Shown here one piece after another: positions 48,222 through 56,609 of a DNA stretch of 64,000 nucleotides. The notes under the pieces were generated by a model, which saw only the letters and a program-made list of their open reading frames with translations, searched no databases and had not been told where the DNA came from. This DNA is from Neobacillus sp. PS3-40 (GTDB taxonomy: Bacteria > Bacillota > Bacilli > Bacillales > Cytobacillaceae), in the NCBI RefSeq assembly GCF_030915485.1, contig NZ_CP133266.1, positions 372,001 to 436,000 of the forward strand, written 5' to 3'. Position 1 is the stretch's first letter, and every line of letters begins with the position of its first letter. The position numbers and the translations under genes were made by a program.

Positions 48222-50429
48222 TTATATGATTCCTTCGTCTAGATTTTGCCCTGTAAATTGACTATTGTAAAGATCGGCGTAAAATCCACCATTAGCAATC
48301 AAATCTATATGGTTGCCCATTTCAATAATTTTACCGTTGTTCATTACAAGTATAAGTTCGGCATCACGAATAGTGGATAGTCTATGTGCAATAACGAAAC
48401 TAGTACGAGCTGCCATCAAATTGGACATGGCTTTTTGAATTAAAACTTCAGTTCTAGTATCAACGCTGCTTGTTGCTTCATCAAGAATCAAAATTGCAGG
48501 GTCTGCAAGGATTGCTCGTGCTATAGTGATCAACTGCTTCTGTCCCTGAGAAATATTGGTTGCCTCTTCATTTAGGACAGTGTCATATCCTTCAGGAAGT
48601 GTCCTGATAAAATGATCAGCATGAGCCGCTTTGGCTGCCCTAACGATTTCCTCCATCGTTGCTCCCTGCTTGGCGTATGCAATATTATCCTTAATGGTTC
48701 CATTAAATAGCCAAGTATCTTGTAGAACCATGCCAAACATCTTCCGAAGTTCATTGCGTTTAATATTTCTTATATCAACTTTGTCGATACTAATTTTACC
48801 CGCATTTATTTCATAGAATCGCATTAATAAATTAACAAGTGTGGTTTTCCCAGCTCCGGTAGGCCCTACAATGGCGATCGTATGTCCCGGCAATACATCC
48901 AGGTTCATATCTTCAATTAGCGGTACTTCTTCTTTGTATCGGAAATCCACATGTTCAAATCTTACTTCTCCTTTAGGGAATTCGATTACTTTTGCGTCTG
49001 GGCTATCTGGAATTTCTTCCTCCTCATCGAGTATTTCAAATACACGTTCGGCGCAAGCAACGGTTGACTGAATAACATTAGCAATTTGTGCTGTTTGAGC
49101 AATCGGCATCGTAAAGGAGCGTGAGTATTGAATAAAGGCCAAAATATCCCCTAAACCTAAGATATTCTTGGTAATCCATATACCACCCACTATACTAATT
49201 CCAACGTATCCTAAATTGCTAACGAAGTTCATAAGTGGAAACATCATGCCGGAAATAAATTGCGCTTTCCAACCCGCACTATATAGGTTTTTATTTATAC
49301 CTTCAAAACGCTCAATTGAATTTTTTTCCTGCCCAAATGCCTTAACGATTTTATGGCCCGTATACATTTCTTCCACGTGCCCACTAAGATCCCCCAGTTC
49401 CTTTTGCTGGGATGCAAAGTATTTTTGAGACTTTTTAGCAATGAGGGCCGTTGAGACAACATACAAAGGCAGAGTCGCCAGCATGATTAAAGTAAGGATC
49501 GGACTGATTGTCAACATCATAATTATGTAGCCAATAATCGTAATCACCGACGTGATAATCTGGGTCAAACTTTGCTGCAAGGTATTGGCTACAGTATCCA
49601 AGTCATTCGTAACACGGCTTAATATATCGCCATGGGGATGACTATCAAAATACTTGAGCGGCAATCTCGCAAGTTTTTGATCAACCTCTCTGCGTAGATC
49701 TCGGACAGTCTTCTGTGATACCCCGGACATGACTAATCCCATAATTAAACTAAAGCAGGCACTTATTACATACATTCCCAAAAGAACTAATGCGATATTA
49801 CCAATATAATGGAAATCATATTCTCCGTTCGTTTCTCTAATTGCTCTGAGAGTTCCATTAATTTGTTTCTTGGTTAATGAAACATTCTTCGCTCCAGATT
49901 GGTCTTTTGAAGGCATCTTTTTGTTTAAATCCAGCATTTTCTGGACAATATCTGCCTTTTGATCTGCGTTTTTCACCGTATTTAGCATAGGAAGTTTCAT
50001 AAATTCTTGAATTACTTTGGCTGTTTCTGGATTAACTTTTGTTTGATCTTGTGGCAACGCCCCTTGAGCATTTGGTGATTTCTGCATCTGACTCATTTGC
50101 AGATTTATCTGATCAACTAATTTCTTTTGGGCATCACTCATTTTGTGCAGCATCATTTTCGCCATATAACCATCTTGTAATTTGTTCATGGCTTTACCCA
50201 TGATTTTAGGTGCAGCAATAGTAAATGACGTGCTGGCAATGGCAAATACTAAAACGATAATTAAATTAATGGTATGTGGCTTTAGATATCTAATAAGTCT
50301 TTTAAGAGTTCCTCTAAAGTCCTTGGCTTTTTGAACCGGTGCACCAAAGTGCCCGCCTCCACCAAATCCTCCGCCTCCACTTTGCTTTCTATCTTTTACA
50401 TTCCTTAGATTTTTATTTTGTTCGCTCAT
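48222..50429 (-). CDS. yfiC: Heterodimeric ABC exporter subunit, YfiC-like
   Basis: The 735-residue half-transporter has a Gly-rich N-terminus, six membrane segments, and an unusually long Gln/Lys-rich insertion between TM1 and TM2 (about residues 80-195). Its ATPase domain has Walker A GPTGAGKTT, a degenerate signature ISQGQKQ, Walker B with the catalytic Glu ILILDEATSSVD and switch His in VIAHRLSTI. It overlaps the upstream half-transporter gene by 4 bp (ATGA). In the dimer it gives the active catalytic Glu of the canonical site. Drug or lipid-like substrates are usual for this family; none can be assigned. Confidence 0.88.
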   Translation of the reverse strand: MSEQNKNLRNVKDRKQSGGGGFGGGGHFGAPVQKAKDFRGTLKRLIRYLKPHTINLIIVLVFAIASTSFTIAAPKIMGKAMNKLQDGYMAKMMLHKMSDAQKKLVDQINLQMSQMQKSPNAQGALPQDQTKVNPETAKVIQEFMKLPMLNTVKNADQKADIVQKMLDLNKKMPSKDQSGAKNVSLTKKQINGTLRAIRETNGEYDFHYIGNIALVLLGMYVISACFSLIMGLVMSGVSQKTVRDLRREVDQKLARLPLKYFDSHPHGDILSRVTNDLDTVANTLQQSLTQIITSVITIIGYIIMMLTISPILTLIMLATLPLYVVSTALIAKKSQKYFASQQKELGDLSGHVEEMYTGHKIVKAFGQEKNSIERFEGINKNLYSAGWKAQFISGMMFPLMNFVSNLGYVGISIVGGIWITKNILGLGDILAFIQYSRSFTMPIAQTAQIANVIQSTVACAERVFEILDEEEEIPDSPDAKVIEFPKGEVRFEHVDFRYKEEVPLIEDMNLDVLPGHTIAIVGPTGAGKTTLVNLLMRFYEINAGKISIDKVDIRNIKRNELRKMFGMVLQDTWLFNGTIKDNIAYAKQGATMEEIVRAAKAAHADHFIRTLPEGYDTVLNEEATNISQGQKQLITIARAILADPAILILDEATSSVDTRTEVLIQKAMSNLMAARTSFVIAHRLSTIRDAELILVMNNGKIIEMGNHIDLIANGGFYADLYNSQFTGQNLDEGII

Positions 50430-52153
50430 GCAATCTCCTCCTCAGAAAGTTGTGAGGAAACAATCTCCAAGTATACTTGACTAGTTTCTAAAAGCTCTTT
50501 ATGAGTTCCTATACCGGCAATTTTACCTTCATTAAGTACGATAATCCGATCAGCATCCATAACAGTCCCTACCCTTTGGGCAACAATAATGACTGTTGCT
50601 TCTGCTATTTCATGCTTTAAAGCGGCTCGCAAACGGGCATCAGTTTTGAAATCAAGGGCTGAAAAACTGTCATCAAAAACATATACTTCTGGTTTTCTTA
50701 CTAGTGCCCTGGCAATGGACAGCCGCTGCTTTTGTCCACCCGAAACGTTTGTACCTCCCTGAGCGATTTGGTATTCAAAGCCTCCGTCCATGCTCTCAAT
50801 AAATTCAGTTGCTTGAGCGATTTTAGCCGCATGTTTAATTTCGTCTTCTGTAACCTCTTCTTTACCGAACCTAATATTTTCGGTAATTGTTCCTGAAAAT
50901 AGGATGGCTTTTTGCGGTACGAACCCAATTTTAGCACGGAGGGTCTCCTGGGACATTTCCCTAACATCTACTCCGTCAATGAGAATACTGCCAGAGTCCA
51001 CATCGTAGAACCGTGGAATCAAGTTAATTAGAGTGGACTTGCCTGCACCTGTACTCCCGATAATAGCGGTTACTTCTCCAGGTTTTGCAGAAAATGAAAT
51101 ATCATATAAAGCAGGTTGTTCAGCGCCATGGTAAGTGAATGTGACATCTTTAAATTCAACAAAGCCTTTCTGTGTGAAAGTGCCTTCAACCTTCGCTCTA
51201 TCGGTTATCCCAGGGAGAGTTTCCAAAACTTCATTTATCCTAACTGCTGCTGCTTGGGCACGAGGAACCATGATAAACATAAAGGAAAGCATCAGCATGG
51301 AGAACATGATTTGCATGGCATATTGGGAAAATGCTGCCAACGCGCCTAGGTCCATATTGCCTTTACTAATAAAGATTCCACCAAACCATAAAACGGCTAA
51401 CGAAGTAAAGTTCATGACTAGCATAATTGCCGGCATCATGTAAGCCATGATTTTATTAACTTTTATATAATTGTCTGTAAGGTCAACATTCGCATGTTCA
51501 AAACGTTTTTCTTCGTGGGCAACCATGTTAAATGCTCTGATTACACGAATCCCAACAAGCTTTTCTCGTAAAACAAGATTTATTCTATCAACTTTTCCTT
51601 GTATTCTTTTAAAAATTGGAAACATACGAGATGCAATTAAAGCAATCACACCAGCCAAAACAGGTATAGCGATTGCTAATACCCACGTAAGCTCCTTGTC
51701 TTCGCGCAAAGCCATGATAATACCTCCAATCGCCATCATGGGAGCACTGATCATCATGCGCAAGATCATAATTAAAACCATTTGAACTTGGTTAATATCG
51801 TTAGTTGTCCTGGTTATAAGTGTTGCTGTACCAAATTTATCAATTTCATGTAACGAATAGCTTTCAACTCTTTCAAAAACCTTGCTGCGCAGGATTGTCC
51901 CGAGACCTACAGAGGCTTTTGAGGATAAGAAGCTGGCAATAATTGCACAAACTGCTCCCCCTCCTGCAATCAAGAGCATCAAACCGCCAATTCGCATAAT
52001 TTTCCCAGAATCACCTTGCATCACACCTTTGTTGATAATATCAGACATCAGGGTTGGTAGATAAAGATCACTTAATGTCTGCAAAAATACGAAGACCAGC
52101 ACAGCGATAATCATTAATGTAAACGGTTTTAAAAACCTAAACAACCTTAACAT
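50426..52153 (-). CDS. yfiB: Heterodimeric ABC exporter subunit with degenerate ATP site, YfiB-like
   Basis: The 575-residue half-transporter has six membrane segments and an ATPase domain with Walker A GSTGAGKST and canonical signature VSGGQKQRLS. The catalytic Glu is replaced by Asp (VYVFDDSFSALD) and the switch His by Gln (VAQRVGTV). Combined with the partner's SQGQK signature, one of the two composite ATP sites is therefore non-canonical and the other is intact, as in LmrCD/TM287-288/BmrCD type exporters. It is the first gene of the pair; the ATG lies about 7 nt after AAGGAG. Confidence 0.9.
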   Translation of the reverse strand: MLRLFRFLKPFTLMIIAVLVFVFLQTLSDLYLPTLMSDIINKGVMQGDSGKIMRIGGLMLLIAGGGAVCAIIASFLSSKASVGLGTILRSKVFERVESYSLHEIDKFGTATLITRTTNDINQVQMVLIMILRMMISAPMMAIGGIIMALREDKELTWVLAIAIPVLAGVIALIASRMFPIFKRIQGKVDRINLVLREKLVGIRVIRAFNMVAHEEKRFEHANVDLTDNYIKVNKIMAYMMPAIMLVMNFTSLAVLWFGGIFISKGNMDLGALAAFSQYAMQIMFSMLMLSFMFIMVPRAQAAAVRINEVLETLPGITDRAKVEGTFTQKGFVEFKDVTFTYHGAEQPALYDISFSAKPGEVTAIIGSTGAGKSTLINLIPRFYDVDSGSILIDGVDVREMSQETLRAKIGFVPQKAILFSGTITENIRFGKEEVTEDEIKHAAKIAQATEFIESMDGGFEYQIAQGGTNVSGGQKQRLSIARALVRKPEVYVFDDSFSALDFKTDARLRAALKHEIAEATVIIVAQRVGTVMDADRIIVLNEGKIAGIGTHKELLETSQVYLEIVSSQLSEEEIA

Positions 52154-52513
52154 ACTTAGACGCTCCTTTTATTTTTTTTTATAGATTAAAAAATACTCCA
52201 TCATTTTTCTAATTACGATATCCATGACTTACTAAAAAATCCTAACTTGGTTCAGTTCCCCCTTTGCGTTGTTAAACCATCCACAATAATAAAATGTCTA
52301 GAGCGATCACGATTCAGGTATTTAATAGATTGTACATTGTTAATTCTACTTTTTTTTGGGATATTTTGCACTTTTAGTTCTTACAATCTCATGATAAATT
52401 CAAGGGATGGAAATTTTTAAAATAGGCCCCTCAGATCCAAATTAAATGAGCTATTTTACAAAAATAATTACTTTTAAACAAAGTTTTTAACACTATCCTT
52501 ACTATGATAAATT

Positions 52514-52552
52514 AAAAGGATGAACCCGCATAGTGCAGAAATTCATCCTTTT
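52514..52552. terminator. Hairpin, possible terminator
   Basis: AAAAGGATGAA / TTCATCCTTTT with a 17-nt loop. T residues follow on both strands. It is over 200 bp from the nearest stop codon. Confidence 0.5.
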
Positions 52553-52698
52553 AACATGAGAATCTTCATATTATACTTGTCAGTTTTTTAGCAATTGAAT
52601 GGATTTTAATTCCTAGGAAGCTTTAGATAACACTTATAGGATGTTCAATATCCACTTCACGTAATGGACTGGCTTACCAAATGATTCAACATTTAAAA

Positions 52699-52737
52699 GT
52701 GGATGTCCCAAAATCCTAGTGTTTTGGGACATTCCAC
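52699..52737 (-). terminator. Terminator after the tautomerase gene
   Basis: GTGGATGTCCCAAAA pairs with TTTTGGGACAT-CCAC over an 8-nt loop. The T tract after the stem (CTTTTAAAT) is modest. Confidence 0.65.
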
Positions 52738-52773
52738 CTTCTTTACTGGGCTTAGATATTTGTGAACTGCCTA

Positions 52774-52974
52774 TTACTGCCCATTTTTTCTCCGAACCGT
52801 TATTGTTTCTCCTGCAATCCCCCAATTATCAGTATCTACTTCATCAATAACCACAACCGTTGTATTAGGGTTTTTACCTAGCACATCCACTAGTAATTGT
52901 GTTGCTCCTTTAATAAGTAATGCTTTTTTTTCTGGAGTTACATTTTCATTTGTAATTTTGATATTTACATATGG
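52774..52974 (-). CDS. 4-oxalocrotonate tautomerase-like protein
   Basis: The 66-residue protein starts GTG-CCA, giving MPYVNIKIT, so after Met removal Pro1 is the catalytic base of the tautomerase superfamily. The frame is open further to 52995, but only the GTG at 52974 puts Pro at position 2, and GGGG stands 7 nt before it. The size fits 4-OT subunits, which form hexamers and tautomerise 2-hydroxy-dienoates or similar enols. It follows the MFS gene by 40 bp and is probably cotranscribed with it. Confidence 0.85.
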   Translation of the reverse strand, partial: PYVNIKITNENVTPEKKALLIKGATQLLVDVLGKNPNTTVVVIDEVDTDNWGIAGETITVRRKNGQ

Positions 52975-53014
52975 CACAATAATACCCCATTTCATTTTTT
53001 ATGATTTTTGTAAT

Positions 53015-54184
53015 TTAGTATTGTTTACTGAAGTTAGGATTCTTTTCAAATTGAATTCCTTTTAACAGCAAGCATGCGCCAACTAATACTACACATGCGG
53101 CTCCTAGCAAAGCAGAATTATAATTATGAGTGAATGATGATAAAATTCCAGCAATTGTTGGTCCGATCATTTGCCCAACAGCATAAACAGCTGTCAGATA
53201 GCCAATAATCCGACTGCTATTAGATGGGCTCATTTGCCGTGCTAAAGTTGTAGCAATTGTAGTGATCCCCATAAATGTAGCTCCAAATAATAATGCACTT
53301 ATTACTAGACCAGTTTGGGCCATCAAAATGACAGGCATCGCAATGCCTAAGGATTGTAAAATCATTGCAAATACTAAAGTTTTAACGAAGCCCCATTTTT
53401 TAGCTAGTGAAGACCAGATTATACAAGATGGAACCGCTGCCAATCCTACAATCATCCAAACAAAGATAGCATCACCACTAAAGCTTGGGGTCTTTTGAGC
53501 AATCGATACGATAAACGTACCCGTGACGATGTACCCTAATCCCTCCAATCCATAGGCAATAATCAGCCAAGGGAGCCATTTTAATGGAGGCACCTGTGTT
53601 GAAATTTCTTGTTTAATCATCCGATCAGGAATGTGGGGAGTATCTTTTAGCCAGATCCATACAAAGAAAGTAAAGATTACACTTAAGATAGCCAATCCTA
53701 CCCATGAGCCTTCCCACTTAAATGAACGATTTAAAATTGGAATGATCAGCCCAGTTAAAAAGATTCCAATCCCTACTCCTCCATAGAAAATGCCTGACCA
53801 ATTTGTCTTGTCTCTGGCAGATAATAAATCTAACACGATGCTAGAGGCTAAGACGAACACGTAAGCACTTGCAAAGCCAGACAGAAAGCGAAGCCCATAC
53901 CAAAGTATATCAGAATGAGTTAGACCCATGCATGCAGTGGTTATTATGCTGATAATCAAACTTAACCTCAAAAAAATCGTTCTGTGCTTCTTCAAAGGAA
54001 TGACCCCTGTTAATATTGCTCCTATCAAATATCCTGCGTAATTACTTGTGGCAAGGTAACCAGCAACTGCATTTGAAAACGAAAGATCATCTTGCATAAG
54101 GGGAAGAATTGGAGTATAGGCAAACCTTCCAATCCCCATCGCGATTATTAAAGACAATATGCCCCCTATTAAAAGTTTAGTCAA
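53015..54184 (-). CDS. YbfB/YjiJ family MFS transporter
   Basis: The 389-residue protein has 12 membrane segments. The start LIIAMGIGRFAYTPILPLMQDD and the NYAGYLIGA segment are characteristic of the YbfB/YjiJ group. Transport direction and substrate are unknown. It starts with TTG, 8 nt after AAAGGAG. The downstream tautomerase gene suggests that an unsaturated or aromatic acid might be the substrate, but this is only guilt by association. Confidence 0.83.
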   Translation of the reverse strand: MTKLLIGGILSLIIAMGIGRFAYTPILPLMQDDLSFSNAVAGYLATSNYAGYLIGAILTGVIPLKKHRTIFLRLSLIISIITTACMGLTHSDILWYGLRFLSGFASAYVFVLASSIVLDLLSARDKTNWSGIFYGGVGIGIFLTGLIIPILNRSFKWEGSWVGLAILSVIFTFFVWIWLKDTPHIPDRMIKQEISTQVPPLKWLPWLIIAYGLEGLGYIVTGTFIVSIAQKTPSFSGDAIFVWMIVGLAAVPSCIIWSSLAKKWGFVKTLVFAMILQSLGIAMPVILMAQTGLVISALLFGATFMGITTIATTLARQMSPSNSSRIIGYLTAVYAVGQMIGPTIAGILSSFTHNYNSALLGAACVVLVGACLLLKGIQFEKNPNFSKQY

Positions 54185-54415
54185 ACCATCATCTCCTTTG
54201 AAAGACTACTACATATTGTAAATCAATATCAGAATGTTCATCCTTATACCCAATTACTCCAGGACCTAACTAAATAATACCTTCATTTAAATTAGATGAC
54301 TCTAACTTCTGAAATTTTTTCATAAAATTATTTTGATTAATCGTGATATTTAATGAGACAAGCTGCCATTTTTTTTCATTTAATATTGTAATCCTATAAA
54401 TAAGGAGGTGATAGT

Positions 54416-54685
54416 ATGTCTATGTCCATGTCAAACAATGTTTCTATTCCAAGACCTCCTGATATTGTTACAGTCCTTTGGGTAAGAAATCCACTTCAGC
54501 CGAGATCCTTTCGAACAATTGTAGATGCATCAATCGTCGGCAGAGCTACTCCATGTACTCGCTTTTTAGGAAATGGAGACCGTTTTGTTGATGCAAGAGA
54601 TTGTCTATTAAATAATGGATTTCAAATTATTTCTCGTCAGAGGTTTGGAGTGTTTGGAGTTACCGTTTTTGTAAGAATCTTTTAG
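54416..54685 (+). CDS. Hypothetical small protein, strong RBS
   Basis: The 89-residue protein has a Met/Ser repeat at the N-terminus (MSMSMSNN), then a Pro-containing stretch and a basic, aromatic C-terminus ending FGVTVFVRIF. Two Cys residues (TPCTRF and RDCLLN) are present. The ribosome binding site AAGGAGGTGAT is the full complement of the 16S rRNA 3' end, which suggests strong expression. No signal peptide or known domain was recognised. A hairpin follows (54702-54734). A spore-layer protein is conceivable but not shown. Confidence 0.75.
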   Translation: MSMSMSNNVSIPRPPDIVTVLWVRNPLQPRSFRTIVDASIVGRATPCTRFLGNGDRFVDARDCLLNNGFQIISRQRFGVFGVTVFVRIF

Positions 54686-54701
54686 GTGCACGTTTCGCGA
54701 A

Positions 54702-54734
54702 TAAACCAGGATATCTTTTAGATACCCTGGTTTA
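54702..54734 (+). terminator. Hairpin after the small protein gene
   Basis: TAAACCAGG-TATC pairs with GATA-CCTGGTTTA around a 5-nt loop. There is no T run after it, so termination would be weak. Confidence 0.5.
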
Positions 54735-54824
54735 CATACCAATATACCACTACACTGACAAAAAACGAACCTAATTAACTACTGGTTACAAAGACTTAAA
54801 AATAGTATGTACACTAATTGGTTA

Positions 54825-54922
54825 ACGAAAACTCACCGATTGGCGAGCCCCTAAGGGCGCTGACAAAGGCGTAGTTGCTCTTATGTACAAGCAGAATTTA
54901 TGGATTCAAATTCTGCTTAGCG
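54825..54922 (+). repeat. Dispersed hairpin repeat, copy 3 (long form)
   Basis: It starts GAAAACTCACCGATTGGCG and contains CCCTAAGGGCGCTGACA and GCGTAGTTGC. It ends with the hairpin AGCAGAATTTAT...AAATTCTGCTTAGCG. It is the longest of the three copies and lies just past the glutaredoxin gene. Confidence 0.72.
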
Positions 54923-54923
54923 A

Positions 54924-54957
54924 AAAAAATAGAGAGCGGATGTCGCTCTCTATTTTA
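54924..54957 (-). terminator. Terminator overlapping the end of the glutaredoxin gene
   Basis: AAATAGAGAGCG / CGCTCTCTATTT stem with a 5-nt loop. On the minus strand it is followed by TTTT. The upstream arm includes the stop codon. Confidence 0.85.
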
Positions 54958-55180
54958 CTAACCTCATAACTTTCTCTGGATCAAAACCTAAAACCCATTG
55001 CCCATTGATTTCTGTTTGTGGAACCCCTAATTGGCCTGTGGTAGCAACCAATTTATTAGCAGCTACTTGATCTAGCTGTACATTAACTTCTCTATAAGGT
55101 AACCCTTGTTCCTTTAAATAATTCTTCATCATAACACAATAAGGACACGAATTCGTCGTATAAACAGTAATTTGATTCAT
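54950..55180 (-). CDS. Glutaredoxin-family protein
   Basis: The 76-residue thioredoxin-fold protein has the active site CPYC near the N-terminus (residues 11-14), the cis-Pro motif GVPQTEING and a GFDPEKV tail as in NrdH/glutaredoxin-like proteins. It would reduce disulfides or persulfides in the cytoplasm. ATG 55180 is preferred over the GTG at 55192, which overlaps the AAGGAG site. A CstR-type operator candidate lies 22-37 bp before the start, so it is probably a second unit of the persulfide response. Confidence 0.85.
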   Translation of the reverse strand: MNQITVYTTNSCPYCVMMKNYLKEQGLPYREVNVQLDQVAANKLVATTGQLGVPQTEINGQWVLGFDPEKVMRLVK

Positions 55181-55201
55181 AAATATCCACACTCCTTTTC
55201 T

Positions 55202-55217
55202 ATACCCATACAGGTAT
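55202..55217. promoter_or_regulatory. CstR-type operator candidate 2
   Basis: ATACC-CATACA-GGTAT lies between a possible -35 (TTGAAT) and -10 (TATAGA) on the minus strand, just upstream of the glutaredoxin gene. It has the same half-sites and spacing as the site at 56708-56723. Confidence 0.6.
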
Positions 55218-55287
55218 GATATTCAAACTTAAGGAAAATGATCAAGTCATAATAAAAATAATTTTTCAAGACACTCTAACTAAAAAA

Positions 55288-55587
55288 TTACTCAACTTCG
55301 CCTTCCCATGACATCATTCCGCCATCCATATTTGTTACAATAAAACCATAACTATCTAAATATCTAGTTGCCTGTGAGCTTCTTCCACCTGATTGACAGA
55401 CAATAATGTACTCTTTATTTTTATCAAGATCTTGCTTACGGAATTCAATCAACCCAAGTGGAATATTGATAGCTGTTGGGATTTTACCCATTGCTACTTC
55501 ATTAGTTTCACGAACATCAATAATATTTAATTGCACACCTTTTTCTAATTTTTGTTGTACTTCTCCTGCTGTTATTGTTTTCATCAT
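55288..55587 (-). CDS. Rhodanese-like sulfurtransferase, single domain
   Basis: The 99-residue cytoplasmic protein has one rhodanese domain: NIIDVRETNEVAMGKIPTA with the CH2A-like region, and the active-site loop CQSGGRSSQAT with the persulfide-carrying Cys. It transfers sulfane sulfur between low-molecular thiols and proteins. It sits 10 bp after the membrane-anchored rhodanese gene. AGGAGG is 6 nt before the ATG. Confidence 0.9.
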   Translation of the reverse strand: MMKTITAGEVQQKLEKGVQLNIIDVRETNEVAMGKIPTAINIPLGLIEFRKQDLDKNKEYIIVCQSGGRSSQATRYLDSYGFIVTNMDGGMMSWEGEVE

Positions 55588-55597
55588 TCATTACCTC

Positions 55598-55957
55598 CTA
55601 TCGCCAAGCGCTCATACCGCCTTTAACGTTTGTAATTTTAGTAAATCCTAGAGATTTTAACATTTTTGCTGCTTTGGTACTTCTCATACCACTTTGGCAA
55701 ATGATAACTACTTCTTTTTCCATTGATAAAGAAGAGGCTTTAGTTGATAGTTGATCGAGTGGGATATTTTTAAACGTTTTTATGGACTTACTTTTGAACT
55801 CACCCGGTGTGCGAACATCAATATATTGTTTATCCTTGTTGCCTAGTTCATTTTTCAATTCTGTTGTCGTAATGTTTCGAACGCCCTTAACCGGACGAAG
55901 ACGCCATACCAATAAACCAACCAAAGTAATCAACATAACTATATTTACTGCACTCAT
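55598..55957 (-). CDS. Membrane-anchored rhodanese-like protein
   Basis: The 119-residue protein has one N-terminal membrane helix (VNIVMLITLVGLLVWRL, residues 4-20), then a rhodanese domain with YIDVRTPGEFKSKSI and the active-site loop CQSGMRSTKAA. Topology with the basic RPVKG after the helix suggests the domain faces the cytoplasm. It probably works with the soluble rhodanese encoded next. The ATG at 55957 has GGTGG just upstream; the ATG at 55969 sits at the GAGG and is less likely. Confidence 0.87.
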   Translation of the reverse strand: MSAVNIVMLITLVGLLVWRLRPVKGVRNITTTELKNELGNKDKQYIDVRTPGEFKSKSIKTFKNIPLDQLSTKASSLSMEKEVVIICQSGMRSTKAAKMLKSLGFTKITNVKGGMSAWR

Positions 55958-56001
55958 ACTTTCCACCATCCTCGTATATTATAAAAACTTTATTGTCAAT
56001 A

Positions 56002-56268
56002 CTACTTTTTATTGCTCCTCACTAAATAATTAACAGCTTCCTTGATCAATTCCTCAGATCTTTCTTCATCGTTCATTTGGTCTAATAAACAGACTTTCAG
56101 GTTCTCCGTAACAATAACACCAATGGTATGATTAACAGCAGAACAGACTGCAGATAATTGGTTTATTACTTTGTCACAACCTTGGTTTTCATCCATCATT
56201 TTTAAAACTCCACGAATTTGACCTTCAATCCTTTTTAAACGATTTTTTGTTTGCTTGTTATATTCCAC
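56002..56268 (-). CDS. cstR: CstR-type persulfide-sensing repressor (CsoR family)
   Basis: The 88-residue helical protein belongs to the CsoR/RcnR family. Its Cys31 and Cys60 stand exactly where CstR has its reactive pair, and the CsoR copper-ligand His is replaced by Asn56. This points to sensing of per- and polysulfides rather than copper. A third Cys42 is present. It lies in an operon with rhodanese genes, and two ATACC-N6-GGTAT palindromes lie upstream of the operon and of the glutaredoxin gene. The start is GTG with GGTGG 9 nt upstream, inside the preceding gene (34-bp overlap). Confidence 0.88.
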   Translation of the reverse strand: MEYNKQTKNRLKRIEGQIRGVLKMMDENQGCDKVINQLSAVCSAVNHTIGVIVTENLKVCLLDQMNDEERSEELIKEAVNYLVRSNKK

Positions 56269-56609
56269 TGATTTTCACCACCATTATTTTTAATTACTTT
56301 AAAACCAATAACCTGAAATTTTTTTCGTAATAAAAAGCGAATTGCTAAATTTTTTTCTATAGCATCTGTTGCTATAATCAGCAGTTTCCTTTTAGGAATT
56401 TCTTTATAATATCGCTTTAAATAAGAATAAGGAATATTAAGGGATTCAGAAATTGGTTCATTAAAAGTGGATTGGTAATCCCTTAAATCCAAAACTACAA
56501 CATCTTCTTCAATAGAATAACTAATAACTTCCGATACTCCAAAAACAGGAACATAACGTTTATATGCATAAATTCCTATTATTACTATCAAGATAAGAAA
56601 CGGAAACAT
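56235..56609 (-). CDS. Membrane-anchored rhodanese-like protein lacking the active-site Cys
   Basis: The 124-residue protein has an N-terminal membrane helix (MFPFLILIVIIGIYAYKRY) followed by a rhodanese-like fold: VVVLDLRDYQSTF, NIPYSYLKRYY, KLLIIATDAIEKN. Where a rhodanese has the catalytic Cys loop, the sequence reads ATDAIEKN, so sulfur transfer by the usual persulfide is not possible. It is the first gene of the cstR operon, overlaps cstR by 34 bp and follows operator candidate 1. It may be a scaffold or a regulator of the other sulfurtransferases. The family call rests on fold-like spacing and context. Confidence 0.7.
   Translation of the reverse strand: MFPFLILIVIIGIYAYKRYVPVFGVSEVISYSIEEDVVVLDLRDYQSTFNEPISESLNIPYSYLKRYYKEIPKRKLLIIATDAIEKNLAIRFLLRKKFQVIGFKVIKNNGGENQWNITSKQKIV

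Larger units (their letters stand above)
52154..52773. other. Intergenic region with two hairpins
   Basis: About 620 bp without a supported gene. It contains hairpins at 52514-52552 and 52699-52737. A 63-codon frame at 52634-52825 runs over the hairpin and the end of the tautomerase gene and is not accepted. Confidence 0.5.

Noticed and set aside
52634-52825. 63-codon minus-strand ORF
   Set aside because: It covers a terminator hairpin and the tautomerase gene in another frame.
56002-56268. Copper-sensing CsoR with copper-export genes
   Set aside because: The His ligand of CsoR is Asn here, no CopA/CopZ gene is present, and the neighbours are sulfurtransferases.
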